A stretch of 64,000 bases of DNA from NCBI GenBank assembly GCA_035547915.1, contig DASZTS010000039.1:62001-126000 (forward strand), written 5' to 3'. Positions within the stretch are counted from its first letter, which is position 1; every line of letters begins with the position of its first letter. Shown here piece after piece: positions 33,065-41,112 of this stretch. The notes under the pieces were generated by a model. It made no database searches. It had not been told where the DNA came from and worked only from the letters and a program-made list of their open reading frames with translations. Both the position numbers and the translations under genes were made by a program. The stretch is from DASSFG01 sp035547915. Lineage in GTDB: Bacteria > Planctomycetota > Planctomycetia > Pirellulales > JAICIG01.

Positions 33065-33431
33065 CTGGCGGGGCGCGGATCTTCGGGGCGTTACCCTCGC
33101 AGGAGTGAATCTGGAGGGCGCCGATTTACGCGCGACCGATTTGCGTGGCGTCAATCTGTCGCAATGCAATCTTCGCTACGCCGACTTGCGAGGTGCTAAC
33201 GTGCAGAACGCGAGCTTTCAGCGGGCGAGCTTGTACGGCGCGAAGATGCAGGGCGTCGAGGCCCAAATGGCCGACTTTCGTGGCGCGGATTTGAGGCAAG
33301 CAAACCTCGGCGGCGCGTACTTGGACGGGGCGATGATTCCTGCGGTGACGGCGGACATCGACGCACATTTGCCGGCCAGGGATGTCTGTCAGGAGCACAC
33401 TCGGCAGAAGGAACGGGAGCCGGAACGATGA
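33033..33431 (+). CDS. pentapeptide-repeat protein
   Basis: 132 aa from ATG 33033. From about residue 10 to 97 there is a continuous series of A(D/N)LxG-type pentapeptides (ADLRGVTLAGVNLEGADLRA, ATDLRG, CNLRYADLRGA, ADFRGADLRQANLGGAYLDG), enough for about four coils of a right-handed beta-helix. Qnr/McbG-type members mimic DNA and inhibit gyrase, but most have unknown roles. It overlaps both neighbouring genes in the ParB-led block. Confidence 0.8.
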   Translation: MKPKEEVARVDWRGADLRGVTLAGVNLEGADLRATDLRGVNLSQCNLRYADLRGANVQNASFQRASLYGAKMQGVEAQMADFRGADLRQANLGGAYLDGAMIPAVTADIDAHLPARDVCQEHTRQKEREPER

Positions 33432-33715
33432 GCACGGTGGAACAACGTCTGGACCGTATCGAAGGAGCGCTGGCCACATTCCATGCGATGCTTGCCGCCT
33501 TGCTCGAACAGAGGACAGTGCGTGACTGGTACACGACGAAGCAGTTTGCCCGCCGGGTCGGCCTCGCGGAATTCACCGTCCGTGAGCACTGCCGAAACGG
33601 CCGGCTCAACGCCGCGAAGCGGCAATCGGGCCGCGGCGCTTTCTGCACCTGGGCCATCTCGCACGAAGAATTGCAGCGTTTTCAACGGCATGGCCTGTTG
33701 CCGAGGCGCCAATGA
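33428..33715 (+). CDS. HTH_17/MerR-like small DNA-binding protein (95 aa)
   Basis: ATG 33428 overlaps the previous stop (ATGA). A short coiled-coil N-terminus (VEQRLDRIEGALATFHAMLA) is followed by a winged HTH (YTTKQFARRVGLAEFTVREH, CRNGRLNAAKR, then a wing). This is the form of excisionase/AlpA-like regulators. It may regulate the operon or the element's excision. Confidence 0.65.
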   Translation: MSTVEQRLDRIEGALATFHAMLAALLEQRTVRDWYTTKQFARRVGLAEFTVREHCRNGRLNAAKRQSGRGAFCTWAISHEELQRFQRHGLLPRRQ

Positions 33716-33816
33716 ACGGTAACGCGCGCCACACTGGAACGGTGATTCTGTCGATGGAACGCGAACCGCGTGCGGATGCCCCACTCCCTTATTCGACCAA
33801 TGCAAGGAGACGACCT

Positions 33817-34404
33817 ATGGATATCGAATTTTCCCCTGTGATGCGGCCGCCGCGAACGAGCTGGCTCGCATTCGCGATCTCTGCCGTTCAGCTTTGGTGC
33901 TTTCGCCTCATCAAGTTTCCGATGGGCGTCGGATATGTCGTCGTCATCACCGAAGGGCTGCGCCGGGTCGTACCGGCCTTGGGAATGAAGCTTTACAACG
34001 TGCCTTTCCTCGGCGCGATGAAAGACTTCGAGCTGTGGCACAATCTGGATCTGGCGCCGCTGGCCGCCATCCTGCTCTATCTGTTTTCTAGCTCCATCTG
34101 GTGCTCACTGCTGGAGCTGTGGCTCTACGATGACACCGCCCTCGGGGCGATCGGGCGCCAGGGCGGCCGCTACCAGCAGTGCATGTTGGTACTGGGCAGC
34201 ATCATCCTGTTCTCCGACGCCTGCCTGTTTTACCGCGCGATGACGATGACCGGGTGGGGCGGCCGTGCATTCTCCTTCACGTCGTTGTTCTGCACGCTGA
34301 CCTATGTCGCAATTCTAGTCAGCGTCTGCCTGGCGTCGGTCAATCTCAAACGTAGGTACCTTTACCTCAAACGCGGCCGAGAGCCGCACGGAGTGATGTC
34401 ATGA
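33817..34404 (+). CDS. integral membrane protein (195 aa), unknown
   Basis: ATG 33817 has an AAGGAGA site; ATG 33712, which overlaps the previous gene by 4 bases, would add 35 uninformative residues. About four membrane helices are visible: WLAFAISAVQLWCFRLIKF, LAPLAAILLYLFSSSIWCSL, MLVLGSIILFSDACLFY and FCTLTYVAILVSVCLASVNL. The next gene starts within its stop (ATGA). Unknown family; presumably part of the transfer or envelope machinery of the element. Confidence 0.65.
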   Translation: MDIEFSPVMRPPRTSWLAFAISAVQLWCFRLIKFPMGVGYVVVITEGLRRVVPALGMKLYNVPFLGAMKDFELWHNLDLAPLAAILLYLFSSSIWCSLLELWLYDDTALGAIGRQGGRYQQCMLVLGSIILFSDACLFYRAMTMTGWGGRAFSFTSLFCTLTYVAILVSVCLASVNLKRRYLYLKRGREPHGVMS

Positions 34405-35090
34405 AATACGGTCTGTTCGTTGGGGTCTGCACCGCGTTGTTGGTCCTCGGCTGCCAGAAACGCCTCGATCGGCCAGACGGAGTCTTTCGCTCGGACGAAG
34501 GAGAATATGTGCTGACGATCGTGCTCGATCTGTCGGGATCGTTCAATGCGTTGATGGCCGAAGATGGCAAGGCATGGGCCTTTGTCTGCCAGGTCATCGA
34601 GCAGTATTTTCAGGACCGGCTGGGGCATTCCGACAAGCTGATCCTGGCACAGCTCAGCGCGAACGACAGAGCGTTATTGTGGCGAGGCACCCCGTTGGAA
34701 CTGCGCCAGGACTTTTCCTCGGCCTCCGCCTTCCGGGAGTGGCTGATGTCAAAAGCCGACCCGTACGGTTCCTTGGTCTACGAAGGGATCGTGAAGGCCA
34801 CAGAATACACCCTGGCCGACCCCATCTTGGCCGACGGAAAGGGCAAGGCCGCTTTGTTCATCTTGAGCGACATGTGCGACACGGCAGGCGAAGTCATGCA
34901 ATCCCGTGACCGGGCGGTTAAAGCCATAGCCGATTTGGTGCGGCACGACGGCGTCGTCGGGATTTACTACGTCGACGTGGGCCTGTGTCCGATATGGCAG
35001 CAACTGTTACACGACGCCGGAGTTCCCGCGACCCGCTCGCACGTGGAGGCCGAGATCGTGGGCCGGCCGCTGCTCCCAAGTTTCGAGTGA
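34401..35090 (+). CDS. lipoprotein with a vWA-like domain
   Basis: 229 aa. The signal peptide ends in the lipobox LVLGC (Cys at about 18), so it should be a membrane-anchored lipoprotein. Residues about 37-50 read VLTIVLDLSGSFNA, the DxSxS MIDAS of von Willebrand A domains. Later strands (KAALFILSDMCDTAGE, GVVGIYYVDVG) fit the Rossmann-like vWA fold. It overlaps the previous membrane-protein gene by 4 bases, so the two products may work together in the envelope. Ligand unknown. Confidence 0.65.
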   Translation: MKYGLFVGVCTALLVLGCQKRLDRPDGVFRSDEGEYVLTIVLDLSGSFNALMAEDGKAWAFVCQVIEQYFQDRLGHSDKLILAQLSANDRALLWRGTPLELRQDFSSASAFREWLMSKADPYGSLVYEGIVKATEYTLADPILADGKGKAALFILSDMCDTAGEVMQSRDRAVKAIADLVRHDGVVGIYYVDVGLCPIWQQLLHDAGVPATRSHVEAEIVGRPLLPSFE

Positions 35091-35227
35091 TGGGCAGTTG
35101 GTTCCGAACCAAACCGCCCGACGCAGTTTCGGTGAGGCCATGTGCCGACGTCAGGTTGCGTGGATCAAGGTATCACGGGGCAGGGTGGCAAGCGGTGTCT
35201 GCATGTGCGAGCGTGAGGCGAGCCATA

Positions 35228-35545
35228 ATGAGTAACATGCTGCGGGCCAGTGAGGTGGCGGTGCGACTGAATTGTTCGCTTTCAACCGTCTATCAGCTAA
35301 TTGAGAGCGGTCGGCTGCCGTCGCACCACGTCGGCATGCGCAAAGGCATCCGGGTGACCGAAGCCGACCTGCAAGCGTACGTCGACCGATGCCGGAGTGT
35401 CAGGCGACAAGCTCCGGCGGCTCCTCAAATGAAGAACGGCTCGCCCTTCAAGCACCTTGACGGGGAGCGTTTACTCGACGCATGGCATCGGCAAGGTGTT
35501 CGCGCTGATCGGCCAAATGCAGGTAGTGCTCCGTCATCCGGGTAG
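35228..35545 (+). CDS. excisionase-like HTH_17 protein
   Basis: 105 aa from ATG 35228, which follows a GAGGCGA site. The HTH reads LRASEVAVRLNCSLSTVYQL then IESGRLPSHHVGMRKGIRVT, the standard excisionase-type winged HTH. Its last 98 bases overlap the 3' end of the integrase gene on the other strand, an antisense arrangement that could balance integrase and excisionase expression (inference). Confidence 0.65.
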   Translation: MSNMLRASEVAVRLNCSLSTVYQLIESGRLPSHHVGMRKGIRVTEADLQAYVDRCRSVRRQAPAAPQMKNGSPFKHLDGERLLDAWHRQGVRADRPNAGSAPSSG

Positions 35546-36518
35546 TGGTGTGCCCCATCAATTCCGACAGGGTCTTGATATCGACGCCCACCACGATGGC
35601 CCGAGTGCCGAAGGCATGGCGAACGCCATACAGTTTTACATCGGCCGGAACACCCGCCTTATCGCGTGCCCGGCGAAGGCGATGTCCCAGCGTATGGCGA
35701 TCCCACGGCGTCTTCCGCCAGGTCAAAAACACATGGTACCCTTCCTCTCGGCCTTGGATTACTCGGAGCAGCTTTTCGACAACGGGGTGGATGGGAACGA
35801 TTCGGGGCTTGGGCTCTTTTTGCATGCGCGCCGTCTTATGCTGCTTCAGCACGATGAGCCGGCGGTCAAAGTCTACGCTCGGCCACGTCAGTTCCCTGGC
35901 CTCGCTTGGCCGGCAACCGGTGAACCGCAAGAAGATGAGGAGTTGCCTGAATCGCGCACCAGGGGACGGCTTCCGCCGCTTCCAGCCGCAGTTGGTGGAG
36001 CGGAGGATCGCCTGGAACTCCGCGTCGGTGACGTTGCGCCGCGGCTCTCCTCCGCGATGCGTCACGCCGCGGAAAGGGTTTCGTTCGATCAAGCCTTTGG
36101 AGGCCGCCCAATTGAAGCAGGCATGGACGTTGCGGAGGGCCGACGACTTGGTCCAGTCGCTTTTCCACTGGGGATGGTCAAGCAGCCACTGTTCCATGTG
36201 CAGCGGTTTGCAGTCGGAGATTCGCCGCCAGCCGTGGGCCTCAGCGAACAATTGCAGGAACGGCTCGCGCATCGCCACCGTGGTGGCCGCGAGGCGCTCG
36301 CGGGCGAAACCCTGGTAGGTATCGATCACCGACGCTACGGTCTGCGACGGTTCATCGGAGTGCGGATTGTGCGACGCCTCGAACCGCAGCCTGTCATAGC
36401 GGTCGAGCGCTTCCTTCTTGTTCTTCTTGCCCTCGGCGAGCTTCACGCGTTTGCCGCCGGACCAGACCATCCAACAGTTCTTCTGCTTGTTGAACCACGG
36501 TTTGGCAGAACGTGCCAT
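35448..36518 (-). CDS. int: tyrosine recombinase (integrase) of the element
   Basis: 356 aa. The N-terminal SAM-like DNA-binding domain spans about 60-160. Catalytic residues: Arg in TGCRPSEARELTW, Lys in KQHKTARM, the RHAFGTRA box and GHTTTRMTEHYLHL with the Tyr nucleophile. It ends about 210 bases from the 3' end of tRNA-Val with no gene between, the classical position of a tRNA-targeting integrase. It would catalyse site-specific insertion and, with an excisionase, excision of the element. Confidence 0.92.
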   Translation of the reverse strand: MARSAKPWFNKQKNCWMVWSGGKRVKLAEGKKNKKEALDRYDRLRFEASHNPHSDEPSQTVASVIDTYQGFARERLAATTVAMREPFLQLFAEAHGWRRISDCKPLHMEQWLLDHPQWKSDWTKSSALRNVHACFNWAASKGLIERNPFRGVTHRGGEPRRNVTDAEFQAILRSTNCGWKRRKPSPGARFRQLLIFLRFTGCRPSEARELTWPSVDFDRRLIVLKQHKTARMQKEPKPRIVPIHPVVEKLLRVIQGREEGYHVFLTWRKTPWDRHTLGHRLRRARDKAGVPADVKLYGVRHAFGTRAIVVGVDIKTLSELMGHTTTRMTEHYLHLADQREHLADAMRRVNAPRQGA

Positions 36519-36724
36519 AGTCGACCCTCCCTAATGTGAGAACACACGTGGAGACCAGGGAGGGTCTCTGGAATCGCCCTGCGGCTTGCACCCGCGGGGC
36601 GATTCTTTTAAGCCGTCACTCCGCCGCGAATTGTGTCACCCATTCTGTCACCAAGGACATTCTAGGCGCTTCGCGGTGGAGTCAAGTCTGCTCGCAAGTT
36701 CTTTTGCTTAAAGACTTTCGGAAG
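36519..36724. other. integrase-tRNA junction with possible arm sites
   Basis: No gene. Holds the integrase promoter and the terminal part of the element. GTCAC occurs three times within 45 bases (about 36615-36655: GTCACT, GTCACC, GTCACC), a possible set of integrase arm-type sites. A terminator-like hairpin occupies 36571-36609. Confidence 0.4.
36571..36609 (+). terminator. Rho-independent terminator-like hairpin
   Basis: GAATCGCCC (36571-36579) pairs with GGGCGATTC (36597-36605), continued by GCGG/CCGC inside, and TTTT follows at 36606. It would stop rightward transcription before the tRNA gene, insulating it from the element. Confidence 0.55.
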
Positions 36725-36798
36725 TGGGCGATACAGGGCTCGAACCTGTGACCCCCAGCTTGTCGAGCTGGTGCTCTAGCCAACTGAGCTAATCGCCC
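36725..36798 (-). tRNA. tRNA-Val (anticodon GAC), integration target
   Basis: The minus strand folds as a standard cloverleaf: acceptor GGGCGAT/ATCGCCC, D-stem GCTC/GAGC, anticodon stem CCAGC/GCTGG with loop TCGACAA (GAC at positions 34-36), T-arm ACAGG-TTCGAGC-CCTGT, discriminator A. CCA is not encoded. The 3' end faces the integrase, so the attachment core should lie within the 3' part of this gene (about 36725-36760). Confidence 0.95.
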
Positions 36799-36808
36799 GT
36801 GGGTCGAT

Positions 36809-36833
36809 AAGGCAACGTGCAAAACGTTGCCTT
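36809..36833. repeat. perfect 9-bp hairpin next to the tRNA gene
   Basis: AAGGCAACG and CGTTGCCTT flank a 7-base loop, just upstream of the tRNA-Val 5' end. It could be a terminator for leftward transcripts or part of the tRNA promoter region; there is no strong T-run. Confidence 0.45.
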
Positions 36834-36975
36834 CTGCCGAATTGACAAATTTGACGCGCTACCGGTTCGTCGTCAAGGGCCGAAAGGTGTTCACGCTTGC
36901 TGCGAGACCACGCCGGATCGATCGATTATAATCGGTTATCGCTTCTTTGCAGCATGAGACAAAGTAGGTGCCGCC

Positions 36976-37251
36976 ATGACCGATGTGCCAACCGATCACC
37001 CCGCGATGGCCGACGATGCCCAGGCGCCTTCGGCCGAGACGCTGAAGGCGGCTTATAAGGCGTTCAAGCGGCGGCTGAAGTTGACGCAGCTCGACGATGC
37101 ATCACGCATCGGTCGCGGACCGATGAGCGGGGGCCAGAAATCGTCGATCGCCGGTATCACGCCGCCCGACCAGTACCCCACCAGCGTCTGGGAAGAACTG
37201 GTCAAGCAAGGCAAACTCAAGCGTGCCGGACAGGGGATGTACTCTCTCTAA
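36976..37251 (+). CDS. small conserved planctomycete protein (91 aa)
   Basis: ATG 36976 has a GTAGGTG site. First chromosomal gene beyond the element. Contains a basic helix (LKAAYKAFKRRLKLTQLDDA) and a conserved-looking PTSVWEELVKQGKLKRAGQG segment. No known motif; it converges on the serine-hydrolase gene with an 8-base gap. Confidence 0.6.
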   Translation: MTDVPTDHPAMADDAQAPSAETLKAAYKAFKRRLKLTQLDDASRIGRGPMSGGQKSSIAGITPPDQYPTSVWEELVKQGKLKRAGQGMYSL

Positions 37252-37259
37252 CAGGGGAG

Positions 37260-38426
37260 CTACTTGCCATAGATTTCACGGGCGGCGGCGCTGAATTCGC
37301 CGTTCACCTTGCCCACGTCGGGCAGACCGGCTGCCTGCACCATGAAGACCGTAATCAGCCCGCGGGCCGGGTCGATCGACATGTTGGTGGCATGGGCGCC
37401 GCCGTGGCCATACGATCCGTCGCCTCCCACGCTCCAGCCGAGCCCGTAGCTTTCCTTGAGCGATGGCGGGGTTTGCCGGCGGGTCATCTCCTTGATGGCA
37501 ACCTCCGACAGGTATCGCTTGCCGTCGCGTACACCGCCGTTCAGCACCATCTGGCAGAAGCGGGCCACGTCGCGGGCCGTCGAAAACAGACCGCCGGCCG
37601 GCATCGGTTGGCGGCGTCGGTCGTTGAGCGGGTAGAAGAGTTGGCCGATGTCGACCTCTTCCAGGCCGTTCTTCTCGGCGTTGAGGCGATAACTCTTCGC
37701 GAGGCGTGTGAGCTGTTCTTCGTTGGGCCAGAACGTTGTGTCTTTCATGGCCAACGGCTTGAAGAGCCGTTCGTCCAGGAATTGTTCGTACGGCAGCCCG
37801 CTCACCACCTCGATGATCCGGCCGGCGGTGTTGATTCCCGCGTTGGAATACCGGTAGCTGCTGTCGGGCTCGAAATCGAGCGGCGTCATGGCGTAGCTCC
37901 GGGCAGCTACGACCAGGGGCAGCAGGTCGAGCGTCGGTTCCTCCAGTGCCGATTTGAAGGGAAGCCCGCTGGTATGGCTCAGGATGTTGCGCACGGTGAT
38001 CGGATGGCCGGGCTTTTTCAACAACAACCGCTCCGAGTCTTGCTCGGCCGCCAGCCATACCTTTTTGAACTCGGGCAGATACTTTTCCACCGGGTCGTCG
38101 AGCTTCACCTTTCCCTCGTCGACGAGGATCATCAGCGCGGTGGCGGTGATCGGCTTCGATTGCGAGGCGATCCAGAACAGGCTGTCGGCCTGCATCGGCC
38201 TGTCAGTGGCCACGTCGGCAGCACCGGCCGATTCGATACATAAGATGTCATCCTTGTCGGCCACGAGTACCACCGCGCCGGCGATTGAATGGTTTTCGAC
38301 GGCCGTCTGTAACACGGCGGCAATTTTGTTTCCGGCCTGGCCTTCGTCGGCGGACAGGCGCGACTGACCGGCAAGTAGGCCGAGCGTGACGACGAGGGCC
38401 AGCGTGACGAGACGAACGAGCTGCAT
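37260..38426 (-). CDS. secreted serine hydrolase of the class C beta-lactamase family
   Basis: 388 aa with an N-terminal signal peptide (LVRLVTLALVVTLGLLAG). Catalytic motifs of the Beta-lactamase (PF00144) family: SQSK at 88-91 (SxxK), YSNAGIN (YxN) near 195, and YGHGGAHATN (HxG, third motif) near 345. Most members are esterases or D-aminopeptidases rather than antibiotic-inactivating enzymes; no special substrate can be named. It is probably periplasmic. It stands alone, with its promoter in the 215 bases before 38642. Confidence 0.85.
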   Translation of the reverse strand: MQLVRLVTLALVVTLGLLAGQSRLSADEGQAGNKIAAVLQTAVENHSIAGAVVLVADKDDILCIESAGAADVATDRPMQADSLFWIASQSKPITATALMILVDEGKVKLDDPVEKYLPEFKKVWLAAEQDSERLLLKKPGHPITVRNILSHTSGLPFKSALEEPTLDLLPLVVAARSYAMTPLDFEPDSSYRYSNAGINTAGRIIEVVSGLPYEQFLDERLFKPLAMKDTTFWPNEEQLTRLAKSYRLNAEKNGLEEVDIGQLFYPLNDRRRQPMPAGGLFSTARDVARFCQMVLNGGVRDGKRYLSEVAIKEMTRRQTPPSLKESYGLGWSVGGDGSYGHGGAHATNMSIDPARGLITVFMVQAAGLPDVGKVNGEFSAAAREIYGK

Positions 38427-38641
38427 GGTTGTTCCGATTTCAGAGGGGGGAGTAAGGCGTGGATAAACGGCGGTGCAGCCAATACCTAAGGTCTGTGCGC
38501 AGCGGCTGTTGCTGGCATTGACCCTGGGCAGCGAGACGTTACACTCGCTCGCCGGTCCAAGAGGCCGGGCTTCAATTCTTGCCTCGCGTTTGGTGCCCAG
38601 TCCAGTCCCCGGTTCGGCAAATGGCGGTAATCGCGAAAGAT

Positions 38642-39718
38642 ATGTCGACGCGAGGACGCCAAGCCGTGTTGTGGGGGCTGGGGCTATTCATCGCACTGCA
38701 AATCGCGTTGGGGGTGGCGGCCGATTGCTGGTTTCCCGCCCTGCGTTACCCCGAATATGGCCGCAAGCTCGCCCTGCTCCAGCGAATCCAGCAAGAACAG
38801 GGTTCCAGCCCTGCCTTGTTGGCCCTGGGGACCTCGCGTGTGGCGTTCGGCTTTTGTCCGGCGGCGGGCGACACTCCGGGGGCCCGCGCGGCGGCGTGGC
38901 AATTCAACTTTGCCCTCACGGGGCAAGGCCCGTTGCAGGAACTCGTTTGTTTGCACCGCCTGCTGGCGGCTGGCATCCGTCCCGAGCGGTTGCTGATCGA
39001 GATCAATCCGCCGCTGCTGCACCAAGCCTGGCCCTATTGCGAGCCCGGCCTGACCGACGTCGGTCGCCTGGCATGGGCCGACGTGCGGGTATTGGCCCGT
39101 TATATGGTCGAGCGCAACCAACTTTATGCGGATTGGTTCCGCTCTCGTGTGGCTCCCTGGTATACGCACCGGCGACATCTGCTCGGCCACCTCGTGCCGG
39201 CCTTGCTCACGCCGCTCGAACGCTCCGATATCGAACTCACGCGCCAGACCGACGCCCACGGTTGGTCCCAATTCCCCGTCCGTCCGACGGACGAAGCGAA
39301 CCGGCGGGTCATGGAAGAATGGAGCGTGAAGCTTTACGCCGAGTATGTCCGGCAATTCGAAGTGAGCGATGCACCGGCGCGGGCCATCCGCGAAATCATC
39401 GAGGTTTGCCGTCGCGAAGGGATCGAGCCGGCGCTGCTATTGATGCCGGAGTGTGAGTCGTTTCGGCAGGGCTATCCCGAGGCGGCGCAGGCTTCGATCG
39501 ACCACTGGCTCGAGGGAGTGCGCCACGACTGGAGCATCGCCGTATTCGACTGCCGCACGTGGTCCGCCGACGATCAGTTCTGCGACGGCCACCACCTATT
39601 ACCGGAAGGAGCCGAGCACTTCTCGGCCCGATTCGAAGAAGCCGCCCTGCATCCGTGGCTACGGCAAGGCAACCCCCGCTGGGCGGCGGAAGTTGCACGT
39701 GTTCCTTCCGTGAAGTAG
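38642..39718 (+). CDS. DUF1574/SGNH-like protein, membrane-anchored
   Basis: 358 aa from ATG 38642; ATG 38621 is possible. One N-terminal hydrophobic helix (VLWGLGLFIALQIALGVAAD). Residues about 55-70 (LALGTSRVAFGF) fit block I of SGNH folds with Thr-Ser after Gly, and near the end DGHHLLPEGAEHFS fits the DxxH block. Such planctomycete proteins often lie near alginate-acetyltransferase-like genes; none is nearby here. Acyl-transfer or esterase activity is only inferred. Confidence 0.6.
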   Translation: MSTRGRQAVLWGLGLFIALQIALGVAADCWFPALRYPEYGRKLALLQRIQQEQGSSPALLALGTSRVAFGFCPAAGDTPGARAAAWQFNFALTGQGPLQELVCLHRLLAAGIRPERLLIEINPPLLHQAWPYCEPGLTDVGRLAWADVRVLARYMVERNQLYADWFRSRVAPWYTHRRHLLGHLVPALLTPLERSDIELTRQTDAHGWSQFPVRPTDEANRRVMEEWSVKLYAEYVRQFEVSDAPARAIREIIEVCRREGIEPALLLMPECESFRQGYPEAAQASIDHWLEGVRHDWSIAVFDCRTWSADDQFCDGHHLLPEGAEHFSARFEEAALHPWLRQGNPRWAAEVARVPSVK

Positions 39719-39773
39719 CTTGCTGATTAGGGGCATTGGTGGTTGTAGGTGAAACCTAAAGAGAAAGGCCCTC

Positions 39774-41111
39774 ATGCGCTCGTCCATTTCACGCACTTAT
39801 ACGGTCGCGATCTGCGCCGCCGCATTCGGGTTCGGCTCATTCGCCTTGGCCGCCGAAAAAGAGTCGAAGACCGCCAAGGGCAACTCGCGATACGACGTGC
39901 CCGATGGCACGCCCGAAGAATTGCTGGCGTTCATCCAAAAGCTGCGCACCACGCAGCCGCCCGGAACCACCCGCAAGACGCGGATGGAGCATATGCGGAA
40001 GACATGCGACGCGATCGTGACCGCCGCCGAACGGATTCGCGAGGCGAAGGCCGACGACGAAACGACCGTTACTGCATTGAAGGTAGAAGTTGAAGCCCTG
40101 TCGATGCTCAAGCGGCTCAGCGAAGCCGGCTCGGTCGAGAATCGGGACGCAGTCGAGAAACTCGATGCGCTGACGGAGAGTCTGCAGAAAGACAAACGGC
40201 CGGCCATCGTGAACCTGCTCAAGTTGCAAGCCTTGACCCAGAAGATGGAAAAGCTCGATGCGACCGACCCGAAAGCGGTGGTTGCCTTTGCGGCCGATGT
40301 CAAAGCGTATGCCAGCACGGCGGAACTCGACGTGCAATTGGTGGGCATGATTCAGTTGGCGACGGTGCGGCTATACGAATCGGGCAAGCAGGACGAAGCC
40401 AGCGCATTCGGTCGAGAGTTGACCGAAAAGGTCGCCCAGAGCGAATCGCCGGAGGTCCAGATGGCCTCGGCGCAACTGGCCAGCCGCATCGTCGGTCAGA
40501 TTCTGGAGACTCAGGGTCAGGCAAAAGAAGCCGCGAAGTTCTACCGCGAGGTTTCTGAGCGGCTGGCAAAGAGCGAATACGAACCCGTGCGTCAGGCAGC
40601 CGAGCAACTCGAAGCCTCGGCCCGTAAGGCCGAACTGGTCGGCCAGCCGATGCCGATTTCGGGTAAGTTGGTCGACGGCGGGAACTTCGACAGCGCGCAA
40701 TACAAAGGCAAGGTCGTGCTCGTCGATTTCTGGGCCACCTGGTGCGGGCCCTGCAAGGCCGAATTGCCGAACGTCAAGGAAGTGTACGAGAAGTACCACG
40801 ACCGTGGTTTCGAGGTGGTAGGGATCAGCCTCGACGAAGAATCGGACACTCTGACCAAGTTCATCAAAGAGGAACACCTGCCGTGGCCCATTCTCTTCGA
40901 AGGCGGAGAGGAGACGAGCGGCTGGAACCATCCGCTGGCGAAGAAATATGGCGTGACGGCGATTCCGATGGCCGTGCTTATCGATCGCCAGGGGAAGGTC
41001 GTTACGCTCAGCGCGCGGGGTGAACGGCTGGCCACCATGGTCGAGGAACTGCTCGGCAGCCAATCGAATTCGACCGGCAAGTCCGGCGCCGAGAAGAAAA
41101 AGTCCGGCTAG
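39774..41111 (+). CDS. TlpA-like thioredoxin-fold protein with helical N-terminal domain
   Basis: 445 aa. Signal peptide to about residue 26 (ICAAAFGFGSFALAA). Residues about 30-290 are helical, Ala/Lys/Glu-rich, with a repeat-like layout (LKVEVEALSMLKRLSEAGSV ...). Residues about 300-432 form a thioredoxin domain with active site WCGPC in VDFWATWCGPCKAELP, a cis-Pro AIPMAVLID and the peroxiredoxin-like VVGISLDEESD. It is a periplasmic thiol-disulfide reductase; partner unknown. Confidence 0.85.
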   Translation: MRSSISRTYTVAICAAAFGFGSFALAAEKESKTAKGNSRYDVPDGTPEELLAFIQKLRTTQPPGTTRKTRMEHMRKTCDAIVTAAERIREAKADDETTVTALKVEVEALSMLKRLSEAGSVENRDAVEKLDALTESLQKDKRPAIVNLLKLQALTQKMEKLDATDPKAVVAFAADVKAYASTAELDVQLVGMIQLATVRLYESGKQDEASAFGRELTEKVAQSESPEVQMASAQLASRIVGQILETQGQAKEAAKFYREVSERLAKSEYEPVRQAAEQLEASARKAELVGQPMPISGKLVDGGNFDSAQYKGKVVLVDFWATWCGPCKAELPNVKEVYEKYHDRGFEVVGISLDEESDTLTKFIKEEHLPWPILFEGGEETSGWNHPLAKKYGVTAIPMAVLIDRQGKVVTLSARGERLATMVEELLGSQSNSTGKSGAEKKKSG

Positions 41112-41112
41112 G

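Noticed and set aside
33033..33431. Naming the pentapeptide protein as a Qnr-type quinolone-resistance determinant
   Set aside because: Repeat content alone does not show gyrase protection; length and context differ from Qnr proteins.
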